Assembly (NCBI GenBank): GCA_030770535.1
Contig: JASVEC010000013.1
Coordinates: 1-64,000, forward strand
DNA: 64,000 nucleotides
Source: Batkoa obscura
Lineage: Eukaryota > Entomophthoromycota > Entomophthoromycetes > Entomophthorales > Batkoaceae
Reading direction: 5' to 3'
Shown: positions 24,101 through 33,846 of the stretch, piece by piece
How the letters are laid out: every line of letters starts with the position of its first letter
Numbering within the stretch: position 1 is the first letter of the stretch
Notes under the pieces: generated by a model
Seen by the model: the letters and a program-made list of their open reading frames with translations, nothing else
The model's database searches: none
What the model was told of the DNA's origin: nothing
Position numbers and translations under genes: made by a program

Positions 24101-24500
24101 TTACAATAATTACAATTATAACAGTAATAGCTATAACAGTAATTATAGTCATAATAATAATTATAATAGCAATAGCTATAATAACAATAATTATAACAGT
24201 AATTATAATACCAGTACTAGTTCTATTGTACCACCCCCATTACCGAATAAACCATTAGACATGCCAAGTAATTATACATCGAATTTACCACCACCTTTAC
24301 CATCAAGGGTACAAAGTCAACCGCCAATTCAACCTAATTTTGAAGGATTTTCATTTCCACAACCTAATGTACCAACAAATAGTAATAATACTTATCAACA
24401 ACCAATTCCAGTAGTAAATAATAATAATTATAAACCATTCCCTGCACCTGAAGAGAAAAAGAAAAAGAAAAAAAATCCATTTAAATTCTTGGACTTTTAA
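21141..24500 (+). CDS. C2-domain protein with long Q/N-rich tail and SH3-ligand motifs (Inn1/Fic1-like?)
   Basis: One uninterrupted frame of 1119 residues. An N-terminal C2 domain (about 5-130) carries GRNLPNKDFFKKQDPF and closes with GEVYLELTFY, the pattern of the fungal Inn1/Fic1-type C2. Residues 130-1020 are disordered and rich in Gln, Asn, Ser, His and Thr, with three imperfect copies of a 32-39-residue unit (about 657-760) and an Asn/Tyr/Thr run (about 965-1025). The C-terminal part has two PPPLP motifs (PPLPNK, PPLPSR), both fitting class II SH3 ligands (PxxPxK/R). The end is a lysine run before NPFKFLDF. C2 plus PxxP is the layout of cytokinesis factors that bind SH3 proteins such as Hof1 and Cyk3; that role is an inference. 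The Q/N content is prion-like. Confidence 0.8.
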   Translation: MIKKNDIVVLEILAIQGRNLPNKDFFKKQDPFLTFHIGEQVHRTKVDKNGGTRPEWNNRLRFERLRDPVETIMKIKCFDDEWKRKEQFIGECAVDLGPVYKTGECDGWFKLYDRGNPAGEVYLELTFYTQNGISKKYAQGVETLAMVPEVKTSPPSKPITGPQPINSPGNTVKANKIDGLENQKITPDDTNKNQIEVVNVGKVQPVNVVQIPPNIQDTSTVDIPNVNAISPFKVDETHNGQEEKIDNEKSSNSKPEGIAINQSSTVESLTQSLQNININGQESSLNTSENGNQHPNKIVSGVTGNVGEIATSLKTNDSIPVSNNPGSIKNESTNHSNPSQPSDDNMINQYHNQAVDHHQQKLEEAKQTDIQIVNEPYIPAYINANVAAGIANAAASNTHFNQNEVTTTPSDIPQSSFQAQLKAQLEARKNKQNLQHVINQDSVSIHPHVVDNQVLSNNTINSSINSTENQISSAQVSQIHPINNNNPTTQVNHVTQAQNNSIYNPPQIHQDTHDIQLNTQKANQEQFSQDHHTKPISNSVTVAETHSITSQEQKPTLKENHAHSTVTSSQNQAYQSVVPVAQQVHTQNAVYNTGSSTSIHQSSPSSHQTQTSGENIAVNQLQPPMHQQIQATPDSLVQSTPISQITLAHSINQNVTNNQSYPILSTAEPQQQVHTQAHNVMLKTQDIAPQAQNVTSNQGHSILSTVEPHQQIYTQTHNISPQTQNIASNQSQPILSTAVSQQQVDIQTHNVSTQPQSSLPGSQHSSLYQNQVNQSLASIGHYSQQNQGQVPYKPVQHQNSINNELNYNQNTNTPHSLQISTNTTQVYANNSQSQPHLSSYPTTSIAQVNIHGQAQTVSQLNHSITGNPNMDSPIGSPYYTTPYYNSNSYQSPVYNNTETLTGGGVYNTGPIYPPAINYTEVQQQPLGFVFNQVYHPPPAMAYPPNKYSTNNTFAPQPPVPVANYIPNTNTNTNTNTNTNNYTPNANSYNNYNYNSNSYNSNYSHNNNYNSNSYNNNNYNSNYNTSTSSIVPPPLPNKPLDMPSNYTSNLPPPLPSRVQSQPPIQPNFEGFSFPQPNVPTNSNNTYQQPIPVVNNNNYKPFPAPEEKKKKKKNPFKFLDF

Positions 24501-25166
24501 AAAGAGATTTTGCTAACATTATTATAATATATTCTTTACGTTTTTGATATTTTTTAATAAACTGTTATTTTAATATTATATTTTTTATTATAACATTTTA
24601 TATAAAAATACAAGAACTAGATTAAAGGCAAAGTAAATTTATTTTAAAAATGGTTTGTATCTGATAACGTAAAACTATAAATAGATGTAATTAAAGGAAG
24701 TCAAATGGAATGTCAATTCATATTTGCAGTTTACTTTGAAAATTTAATAGCAATATGTTTTTATAATATGGAAATTCTATTATTATTTTTATTTAAACAG
24801 TTTATGAACTTATTGTAATTATGAATTATAATATAATTGATCATTCAAAGTACAAATTATTTTGGAACTGATCATTCAAAAGAAATAACTTGTTTAAATC
24901 TAGATTCAAAAATCAAATGATTAAATAAAGACAATTAAAGTAAAAGTAAATTAAAATGATGTTACAATGTGATTATGTAATTTTATCTAAATATTATATT
25001 TATTTGATTTAAAACAATTGTACTATATATAGTTATATTTAGAATCAGTTGATTTCTTTTAGAGAATATGGTTTTAGAAATAAAATTATGATAAACCGAT
25101 ACATAAATCAAACATAAAGAGTATATAAATAAACCAGACATTAGAAGACTTTTATAAAACATAATA
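24501..25166. other. Intergenic, promoter of second aminopeptidase
   Basis: Nothing but AT-rich sequence and the TATATAAA box listed separately at 25122. Confidence 0.55.
25122..25129 (+). promoter_or_regulatory. TATA box of the second aminopeptidase
   Basis: TATATAAA starts 45 bp before the ATG at 25167. The same octamer at nearly the same distance precedes the genes at 38612, 44481 and 62673. Confidence 0.55.
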
Positions 25167-26228
25167 ATGAAGTGTTTACTATTAATCTTTAGTTTATTAA
25201 ATTTAGTATTGTCAAATAATAATTTAAGATTAATTAAATTAAATGAGAAAGAGGATGGGAAATGGTTAAATGAAGCCCAAGTATTTGATTTAATTAAAAA
25301 TAACATTAATTTTTTTGATATTACTGAACATCCACATCCCATTTTATATACTCCAAACCAACGCAGTAGTAAATTTTATTTTCCAACTAAAACACAACAC
25401 AACGTATTATTAAGTAATACTTTTGGTTTAATTAATCAACAATTTATGCAGACTTTCTTAACTAATTACTCCTCCTTTCATAATCGCTATTATAAGTCAA
25501 ATCATGGTTTAGATGCTTCAATTTATTTAAAGCAACAGATTTCTTTACTACCAAATAATAACAATAACCTCGTTTTAAACTATTTTAATCATAGTTGGCT
25601 CCAACCAAGTATTATTGCAAAATTACCTGCAACAAACAATGATGAAATTATTGTTGTTGGTGCTCATTTAGATTCAATTAACTCAAATAATCCAAGCAAC
25701 GGTAAAGCCCCTGGTGCCGATGATGATGGAAGTGGTGTAACTACATTATTAGAAACATTAAGACTTGTTTTAAAAAGTAATTTAAAATTTCAACGTAACA
25801 TTGAATTTCAATTTTATTCTGCAGAAGAAGTTGGGTTATTAGGTAGTCAAGACATTGCACAAAATTATAGTAAAAACAATAAAAAAGTAATTGCCATGTT
25901 ACAATTGGATATGACAGGTTATAATGAAAAGAATAAAATTCGAGTTATCAATGATTATACAAATGTGAAATTAACTCAATATTTAAAACTGATTATACAG
26001 AATTATTCTACTTACCCTTGGTTTGATGATAAATGTGGTTATGCTTGTAGTGATCATGCTTCCTTCAATCGTACTAATTACCCTTCTTGTCGTGCAGCTG
26101 AAGATGTAAAAAACTCTCGATTACACACTGAAAACGATACTACTCAGTTCCTCAATTATAATCATATGGCAGAATTTGTTAAAATTTCTTTAGGATTTAT
26201 ATTCGAATTAGCTAACCCTATTTTATAA
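25167..26228 (+). CDS. Secreted M28 leucine-aminopeptidase-like zinc peptidase, second copy
   Basis: A single exon of 353 residues, paralogous to the gene at 15782. It has a signal peptide (MKCLLLIFSLLNLVLS), then a shorter propeptide-like part and the M28E domain. The full set of motifs is kept: GAHLDS, GADDDGSG, SAEEVGLLGS, QLDMTG and LHTENDT, plus the KCGYACSDHAS cysteine pair. It should be an active extracellular aminopeptidase. The coding sequence is more AT-rich and Asn-rich than the first copy and the two proteins differ in many surface residues, so the duplication is not recent. It lies upstream of a transporter on the same strand. Confidence 0.93.
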   Translation: MKCLLLIFSLLNLVLSNNNLRLIKLNEKEDGKWLNEAQVFDLIKNNINFFDITEHPHPILYTPNQRSSKFYFPTKTQHNVLLSNTFGLINQQFMQTFLTNYSSFHNRYYKSNHGLDASIYLKQQISLLPNNNNNLVLNYFNHSWLQPSIIAKLPATNNDEIIVVGAHLDSINSNNPSNGKAPGADDDGSGVTTLLETLRLVLKSNLKFQRNIEFQFYSAEEVGLLGSQDIAQNYSKNNKKVIAMLQLDMTGYNEKNKIRVINDYTNVKLTQYLKLIIQNYSTYPWFDDKCGYACSDHASFNRTNYPSCRAAEDVKNSRLHTENDTTQFLNYNHMAEFVKISLGFIFELANPIL

Positions 26229-27334
26229 GTCTAATAAAAATCATATCAAATTTATTATTATGGTTCATTATTCTATAATTTTAATTAGATAATATTTTTT
26301 TTAGCTTCTTTTTTAAATAGAATTCAACATTTATTATTCAAAATAGTAAAATAATTAATTTTATATTTTAAAACTTTGATATAATACTACTGCATTATAA
26401 CATTATAATAAATAAAGATATTTTTTCTTTACAAAAGGACATATATATTCAACTTTAATAAGCTAAATGATTAAACTAATTGAAAATAGTATTAATAGAA
26501 AATAATACTCAAATAATTCTAAATAAGGTAAATTTTGAATTTATAACAATGGATCTTAGCGATAAAATAAATAGACATTATTTTTATAATACTTTGACAT
26601 ACAACACCTTATATATTATAAGGCAAACAACTATTGTTTAAATATAGTAATAAAATCATTTCAAATTATATTTTAGCAAGTTGAGAATAAATAAACATGA
26701 ATCATAATGAGTATTTGTAGTAAAACCATAATGAGTAAATTTGAGCTCAAGGCTCAACTTTTTTCCGATTTAACATTTATTGCAAAAAAATTAAACACAA
26801 ATATCAAGAAAGTGAGAGGTAGCTCTTCTCTGTTGAATAAAGCAGAATTTTTATTAGTATTTTAAACTACTTCGAATGTATATAAATTAATGAAAAAAAA
26901 GTATTTTTTTTAATTTTTTACTCAGTCTTTGAAATTTCACGAGTCAAAACCTCAAATTTATAAAAATATTTCAAATTTTAACTTGCCTTTAAACTCACCA
27001 ATTTTATAAAAATAAGCCAATAACCTCAATAGCTTTATGTGTATGTAATACATTCTAGTTTAATCAAATAAGTCACAAAAAAAGGGTCTAAAATTATTTG
27101 TTTACTAAAACCAAATTTAATTAAAATAATGCCTATTTAAAATCCCTATTATCATTATATTATGAAATCAATACCCGCTTAATATATCGTTTAAAGTTAA
27201 TAGAAATGCGATGTTTTCAAAAAATAATAGATATGACCTAACTTCTTATCTTAAGAATAAATTATGAGTTACTAGTTGCTAGTATTTAAACAAAGGTAAT
27301 ACTCATCTAATTTTATTTTTTAAACTTTTATAAA
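26229..27334. other. 1.1-kb intergenic stretch, nothing recognised
   Basis: AT-rich spacer between the second aminopeptidase and the second transporter. No repeat, RNA gene or TATATAAA box is seen. Confidence 0.5.
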
Positions 27335-28650
27335 ATGGATAAAGACAAATTTGATATCGAGATACCAAACATAGAAAACAAAGAAAAGGGAAGCAGTTTT
27401 GGTGCCTATTTCAATATTGTGTGTGCTGTAGCTGGTACTGGTACTTTAGGTTTACCATATGCTATTAGAATTGGTGGTTGGTTAAGTATGCTAATTTTTT
27501 TACTGGTTGGGGTCCTTGCTATTTACACCTCAAAATTATTAATTGAATGTCTTTATTATAAACCGTAAGTAATTCTGTTTCAGTTTTTAGTGTTATACTA
27601 ATTATATTTATTAGGGGGCATAGGTTAGATCACTTCGCTGATATAGGACAAGTATCTTTTGGGAAATTTGGCAGATACTTCATATTATTATTTAACTCTT
27701 TAATATTACTTTTATGCTCTTCCATCTATATTCTACTCACTGGTATTAATGTACGTACATTGGTTACACAATTTCATGGAGAACAAGTTTTGTCTGATCA
27801 ATTGTATATATTAATATGCGGAATAGGAATTATAATTCCCTGTATATTCTGCAAAACATTAAAAGAAGTCGCGCTATTAGCCTTATTTGGGACATTAGCG
27901 ACTGTTGTCTTAGTTATTTGCGTAATTATTTTAGGCGGTATACAGTATTCTCATCCTGATTTTACTCCATCTGAGCATACTTTATTTGATTTATCTGGAT
28001 TTCCAATAGCTTTAGTAACGATTACTTTTTCATACGGTGGCAATGTTGTATATCCACAAGTTGAGGCTACTATGCACAATCCAAAAGCATGGAACAAAGT
28101 GATGGTCTTATCAGTATTAACGATTACATTGTTATACTCCCTTATTTCAGGTATAAGCTACTTTTATTATGGAAATTCGGTTACTTCCCCTATCTTGAAC
28201 TCATTGCCTCCAGTAGCTGGTACTCAAGTATGTTATATAATGATAACTATGCATGTCATATTAGCTACCCCAATCTATATGTGTACTTTTTGCTATGAGC
28301 AAGAGATGGCATTAAAAATCGATACAAAGTATATGAGCAAAGAGAAGGAATTAGTTTATAGGGCTATTTTACGTAGTTTTGTAGGAACTATACTGATCTT
28401 AATTGCTATGTATATACCTTTTTTTGAGGATCTCACTGCTTTAGTAGGCTCAGTTACTGATTGTGTTATTATCTATCTTGTGCCTTTAGCATGTCACTAT
28501 AAACTGTTTGGCTGGCGCGGTAGAAAATGGTATGAATATATATTAAGTGTATTAACCGTAATAGTTGGTCTAACTGGATTAATACTTGGCACTAAAGATG
28601 CTGTGTTAAATTTAATTGATGATTTTCAAGGCATAAAAATAAATAAATAA
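27335..28650 (+). CDS. AAAP amino-acid transporter, copy 2 (Avt-like)
   Basis: Exons 27335-27564 and 27615-28650 (50-bp intron) give 421 residues. The N-terminal tail is shorter (about 20 residues) than in copy 1. The family start SSFGAYFNIVCAVAGTGTLGLPYA is intact and the intron falls at the same codon as in the other two copies. About eleven membrane segments are predicted by eye. It is the most divergent of the three: for example VSFGKFGRYFILLFNSLILL replaces the AAFGKFGRYFVK region. It is an amino-acid/proton transporter by family. It is transcribed in the same direction as the aminopeptidase upstream and converges with copy 3, whose end lies 39 bp away. Confidence 0.9.
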
Positions 28651-28689
28651 AGATAAAGTTAACTACTGTTTATTATTAATTATTATTAT

Positions 28690-30024
28690 CTATTTGTTTC
28701 CTTGAAAAGCTTTTATAAGGTTTGAAACTGCATCGATTGACCCTAACACCAACCCTAAAGCTCCTACAATAATACATAGCGGCGCCAGAATATAGTCATA
28801 GAATGGTCGTTTTTTAAACCCAAACAGTTTAAAATGACATATAACTGGAATTAAAAATATAATTAAGCAATTAGACACTGCACCAATTAAAGCCATGAGA
28901 TCATTGAAATATGGAACATACATTGCTATAACTGTTAAGATAATACCAAAAAAGGAGCGCAAAAGGACACGATATACAAATTCTTTTTTGGGAGACATAA
29001 ATTCAGTATCAATTTTCAGCCACCTTTCTTGCTCTAAGCAAAATGAGCACAAATAAATAGGAGATGCTAAAATTACATGAATTGTAATAAGAATAGAAGC
29101 TACTAACGCACCAGGCCCTTTTTGCAAAGAATCGAGCACTGGAGACTTTACATTTTCACCATAAAAGACATATCCAGAAATAGCGACCACAATATACATA
29201 CATGTTATTGACAAAATGGCCAATCCCATAACTTTATTCCATGCTTTTGGGTTACGCATAGTAGCCTCTACATGAGGATATACAACATTACCGCCGTATG
29301 AAAAAGCAATAGTAGCAAGAGCGATTGGTAATCCTGACTAATTTACAACTTGTAAATCGGGTCTTACATAGTTTGGATCATAATACTGCATAGCGCCTAA
29401 AATGACTACACATAGTACCACTACTAATGTTGCTACTGCACCGAATGCTGCTAATACCGCGATTTCCTTTAAAGTTTTTAAGCATGCGGTAGGAATAATA
29501 ATGATAACTCCACTTATCAATATCCACAATTTCAAAGAAATAAGCTCGTCACCATAATAGTTTGCCAGAAATGAATGTAAGTTTAAACCAGTAAGTAATA
29601 TATAAATACAGGTACTTGATAATGAAATTATGTAATGGAATATTTTAACGAAATATCTCCCGAATTTTCCAAAAGCAGCTTCACCAATATCCGGATATTC
29701 TTCAAGTCTTATACCACTAATAAAAATATTAGTAGACAGTTTCAAATGTTAAAATTCTACTCACGGTTTGCAGTATAGACATTCAATTAATAATTTTGAA
29801 GTATAAACAGCGAGACATGCAGCTATTACAAATAAAACCAATGTAATGTGGCCACCTAACGACATAGCATATGGTAATCCTAAAGTCCCAGTACCAGCAA
29901 CAACACACACAATATTGAAATATGCCCCATAACTAGACCCAGTGCCTTTACGAGGAACTTTACTATCGTTGTTATCGTGGGCATTTGAAAACCCTTCTAC
30001 AAATTCACCGCCGCTCGCAGTCAT
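28690..30024 (-). pseudogene. AAAP amino-acid transporter, copy 3, with in-frame stop
   Basis: Exons 30024-29765 and 29716-28690 (47-bp intron starting GTGAGT) read as a complete 428-codon transporter closely matching copy 1, except that a TAG stop (29340-29338) replaces the tryptophan of the VVEWSGLP motif of copy 1. A single G-to-A change explains it. Both parts are otherwise open and well conserved on either side, so the loss would be recent; a base-calling error, allelic variation or stop read-through are other explanations. TAG does end other genes here (for example at 49532), so a reassigned code is unlikely. If truncated, the product would keep only the first half of the membrane domain and be inactive. 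Confidence 0.82.
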
Positions 30025-30624
30025 TTCCCTTTATTAAGTAATTAAATTTGTTGAAATATAAAATGTTTACTTAATCACTCAGGCTATTTATACTATTCTT
30101 ATTTAATTATCTTCTAACCACTAATCTACTTTATTTCTAAAAAAAATCTCGGTGTACTCTGAATCCCATCTAATCTATCAATTAATATTCCATCTATAGT
30201 AATTCTCTTATTTCTATAAAGAATATTCGTAATGCAGGTATAAAAAGATCCCAATTTTAAAGTTAAATAAGCCAATTAATCCACATTAATATACTCTATA
30301 AGTTAATTTTATTGGAAAAATTGGAATTATTTAAATGATAAGAATTTTAGCTGTTTAAACAAGTCAAAAACCACAATTCATTAAGATAAATATTAGTTTA
30401 TTATAAAACATTAGTCACGTTTATAATATTCTTTGGCTTAATGTTTGAATACTATGCTGAGCTTTATTATAAGCTCCTGTAGTTTTTCAGGTTAAAAAAA
30501 ATAGTTAAATCACTGGTTGTAATGATCCTTTTTAATTAGTTAGCTGTCATTTTTTTGAGTAGTATTTACATATTTTCAACCTTTCACGATTATAGAAAGA
30601 AAAAAAATTAACCAAAATGTATAG

Positions 30625-30699
30625 GTAGGTAGTTTTATACTGGAGTTTTTTATTTGACTTTTAAAACCCCATAAAAAACTTCAGTATAAAACTACTTAC
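30625..30699. repeat. 75-bp hairpin-forming inverted repeat
   Basis: Arms of 29 bp (30625-30653 and 30671-30699) pair with about two mismatches around a 17-base loop. It is not flanked by the MITE termini and is not a copy of that family. Confidence 0.75.
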
Positions 30700-30807
30700 A
30701 TATATTAAATATCCTACCTGTTGCATTAAAGTACCTTTACTGTAAGTTCGTCCAAAATAAACTACAGAAGCTTTTAAAAAATCCCATTATATTTAAAAAT
30801 TAAGATA

Positions 30808-30907
30808 TGGGGATATATTTTTTTGTTTAAGAATTTTACTACTAATTTTTCCGCTCAAATAGCGCTTAAAAGATGGAAAAGTGATGAAGCCAAAAAAAAC
30901 ACCCCTA
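30808..30907 (+). mobile_element. TA-flanked MITE, copy 7
   Basis: A 100-bp family member in forward orientation, flanked by TA (30806-30807 and 30908-30909). The right terminus is slightly degenerate. Confidence 0.83.
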
Positions 30908-31025
30908 TAATTTGTTAATAAATATTTTATGTTTACAATATTTTATATTTATGGATCATAGTGTATTTTAATTATACAAACTAAAATTTATTAATTATCA
31001 GCTTTATCCAAGATTATAATGGTAT

Positions 31026-31485
31026 TGTGGAAGTTGGTACTCAGTGGTAGGAGTTAAAAGCAGTTCTTGCTCGATTAACTTGCCTTGAGTCGAAAGGTCT
31101 TAGTTTATATAACTAAGATAGACTTAAATGAATAAGATTAATACATAATGAGTTACAAATTATGTAAAACAAATAGAATAGAAGATACTACTGTAAAATC
31201 TACGTAAGATGTTGTCAGAAAGACTTAGTGGCTTTATTAATGGTACGATATCAGGGAGTAATTCAGTTAAAAAGCCTCGAGTTAGTATGTTGAAGAATCT
31301 CTTTTATACTCTTTGCAATATGGAGTTAGAAATCCTCACAACAAATCAAAACAAGGAACTCTGGATTGATTATACCACATGGTTCACGGTTAAATTGATT
31401 ACAAGACTACAACTAGTTTTGTAAACAAGTTCAATGATTATTATATTATAATTAATCCGAGAGTTAAATAAAGCGATACTTCACA
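31026..31485 (+). mobile_element. Solo LTR-like element, forward arm of an inverted pair
   Basis: A 460-bp block starting TGTGGAAG and ending CTTCACA, TG...CA bounded, without an internal region. Its first ~290 bp are essentially identical to the inverted partner at 31615-32110 and its last part is more diverged. The left flank is GTAT and the right flank CTTA; these do not match each other but match the partner's flanks crosswise. No open frame here is believable as a gene. Confidence 0.75.
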
Positions 31486-31614
31486 CTTATATTTTTATAA
31501 AACTTAGTGTTTAAAATTCAATTGTTTTATGTTAATTATGAAAAGCTGAAAATTAAAAAAAGCGTAATAACCTATTAAAAAAATATATAAAAAATAAAAT
31601 ATAATTATTTATAC

Positions 31615-32110
31615 TGTGAAATATTGGTTTATTAGCTCTCGGATTAATTATAATATAATAATCATTTAGCTTGTCTACAAAACTAGTGGTAGTCTTGTAA
31701 TTAATCTAACCGTGATCCACGTGGTATAATCAATTCAAAGTTCCTTATTTTGATTTGCTGCGAGGATTTCTAACTTCACATTGCAAAGGATATTATCTTC
31801 TCATTTTAATATCCATACTTGTTGGAGTATAAAAGAGATTCTTCAACATACTAACTCGAGGCTTTTTAACTGAATTACTCCCTGATATCGTACCATTAAT
31901 AAAGCCACTAAGTCTTTCTGACAACATCTTACGTAGATTTTACAGTAGTATCTTCTATTCTATTTGTTTTACATAATTTGTAACTCATTATGTATTAATC
32001 TTATTCATTTAAGTCTATCTTAGTTATATAAACTAAGACCTTTCGACTCAAGGCAAGTTAATCGAGCAAGAACTGCTTTTAACTCCTACCACTGAGTACC
32101 AACTTTCACA
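31615..32110 (-). mobile_element. Solo LTR-like element, reverse arm of an inverted pair
   Basis: A 496-bp block bounded by TGTGAAAT and TTTCACA, in opposite orientation to 31026-31485 and separated from it by 129 bp. On the plus strand the left flank is ATAC and the right flank TAAG, the reverse complements of the GTAT and CTTA found beside the partner. It is an old fossil of the same unassigned family as the subtelomeric copy. Confidence 0.75.
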
Positions 32111-32487
32111 TAAGCTATAAAATTAGCTTTTGTAGTTTGTATTACTTTATTAAATTATTTAAAACTATTAAAAGTTTAGGTTGATTTTAAAATTTAAGTT
32201 GATTTTAAAGTTTTTCTGTTTAAACTAATTTATCATTATTTTGCCTTTTATACTATGTATCAAAACAATTCTCATCCAGAGTAGTACTGGTTTTAGTATT
32301 TTTGATTTTATTTGTAGTATTTGATTATCAGAAAGGTTATTATCTAAAGTGCAGTACTAGGCCATTTCACAATAAAAAGATTTTGATAAATTAGTATTGA
32401 TAAAAACAAAGCAAAGTATTTGTATTTATATTTATATACTGATCATACAAAAGTTGGAACATTTGTAATTTTTATTAAAAGAACATA

Positions 32488-32588
32488 TGGGGATGTATTT
32501 TTTTGTTTAAGAATTTTACTGATAGCTTTTCCACTCAAGTAGTGCTTAAAAGATGGAAAAAGTAATGAAACCAAAAAGAACACCCCCA
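32488..32588 (+). mobile_element. TA-flanked MITE, copy 8 (reference copy)
   Basis: A 101-bp non-autonomous DNA element that serves as reference for the family. It begins TGGGGATGTATTTTTTTG, ends CACCCCCA, and is flanked by TA (32486-32487 and 32589-32590). The terminal inverted repeats are about 17 bp. A conserved core contains the reverse complements of TTAAGCGCT-like and GAGCGGAAA-like motifs. Sixteen copies occur in the window with the same ends, in both orientations. No transposase gene is present, so it must depend on one elsewhere. Confidence 0.9.
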
Positions 32589-33746
32589 TATTTAAATCAA
32601 TTTTTGAGGATTTATTGCAATATCTACACAAATTTATCGGATCATTACTCAAGCTATGTATTCTTATTTAAAGATGCCAAGTAAATTTTTATTAACAAAT
32701 TCTTATTGTGTCTATGAGATAATAAAATGAAATTTTTTCTATTTTGATTAGGTATATAACAAATAATAGCATTTGGAATATAATAAAGTTGAAATATAAG
32801 TTATATAATAATACTAACATAGGAAAGCTTTATATACACTAAATTTTATTGACAACCATATCTATTATAAATTATATAACTGCATGTGTATATTAGAAAA
32901 TACAAGCATTTGAAAGAATCATTACTACTATTAAACTCATAATTTACTATTAAAATAAAAGCGATATTGTGTTCCATTTTAATCAACGATTCAATCTAGA
33001 CTAGGTACTATGATTTTAAATTAAAGAATAAAAACGAAGGACCCAAATATGTGAATTAAAGCTATTAATCACCTCAGACTAGGCGACTTCAATTGAATAA
33101 ATATATTAAAGGTTACTTAAATTTCTATAAATTTCGTAAGATTGTACAAAGCAGGCTATATGATATATTATCAAAATTTGTGAGCGTAATTTCAAAAAAA
33201 TACATCCCTAGATAAACTGTTACACTAACAATAGGTTTCAAGTTAAATACTAACTTAATAAAGTTATGGTTGAGTTCATTTGAGCTAAGATTTCTAAAAA
33301 AGCATATTTTAGTAGTAACTGCTACTATCAGTTCCTCAGTCATGACCCTGCTTTGAACCTTAGCGTGCTCAGTTTAGCCTAGTTGCTATCTGTTTCAAAT
33401 ATTTCAAAACTTAATGATTAGGAAAGTAGTACATATTATTTTTACTTGGGATCACAAATTTAAAACTTTATTGGGAACATAAAGTTTGTAAGAATTATAG
33501 TTATAATAAATAAAATTTCGCCGGATAACTTTGTACATTTTCAAAACCGCGCCCTTGTATTTTCAAGTGGTAATATTATTTTATCAACTTATTTTTTGAA
33601 CCCTTACCTTCACAAAAAAACACAATTTCTTTTTATTTTTAAATATATAAAGCTATTGTAGCTCTTTTGCGACTCTCTTGGCGGTTTTTTTGTAGACTAT
33701 TTGTACAGGCGATTTTTTCAAATTTAACTTTATATTGAATTGTATA

Positions 33747-33846
33747 TAGAAATGTATTTTTTTGTTTAAGAATTTTACTAACAATCTTTCCATTCAAATA
33801 GCACTTAAGAAATGGAAAAAGTGATGAAACCAAAAAAACACCTCCA
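33747..33846 (+). mobile_element. TA-flanked MITE, copy 9
   Basis: A 100-bp family member in forward orientation with TA flanks (33745-33746 and 33847-33848) and a decayed left terminus. Confidence 0.83.

Larger units (their letters stand above)
30025..31025. other. Intergenic stretch with a hairpin and a MITE
   Basis: Contains an inverted repeat at 30625-30699 and MITE copy 7 at 30808-30907. A TATAAATA lies about 60 bp upstream of the transporter copy 3 start on the minus strand. No gene is seen. Confidence 0.55.

Noticed and set aside
24983-25342. 119-codon minus-strand frame over the second aminopeptidase start
   Set aside because: Overlaps signal peptide and TATA box of a clear gene and shows no family features.
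29338-29340. Reassignment of TAG to an amino acid
   Set aside because: TAG ends other intact genes in the window, so a local stop in one paralog is the simpler reading.
31209-31424. 71-codon open frame on the plus strand
   Set aside because: It lies wholly inside an LTR-like element and is not kept open in the two other copies.
33125-33343. 72-codon minus-strand frame in the gene-poor zone
   Set aside because: Short, with no promoter box, splice partner or recognisable composition.
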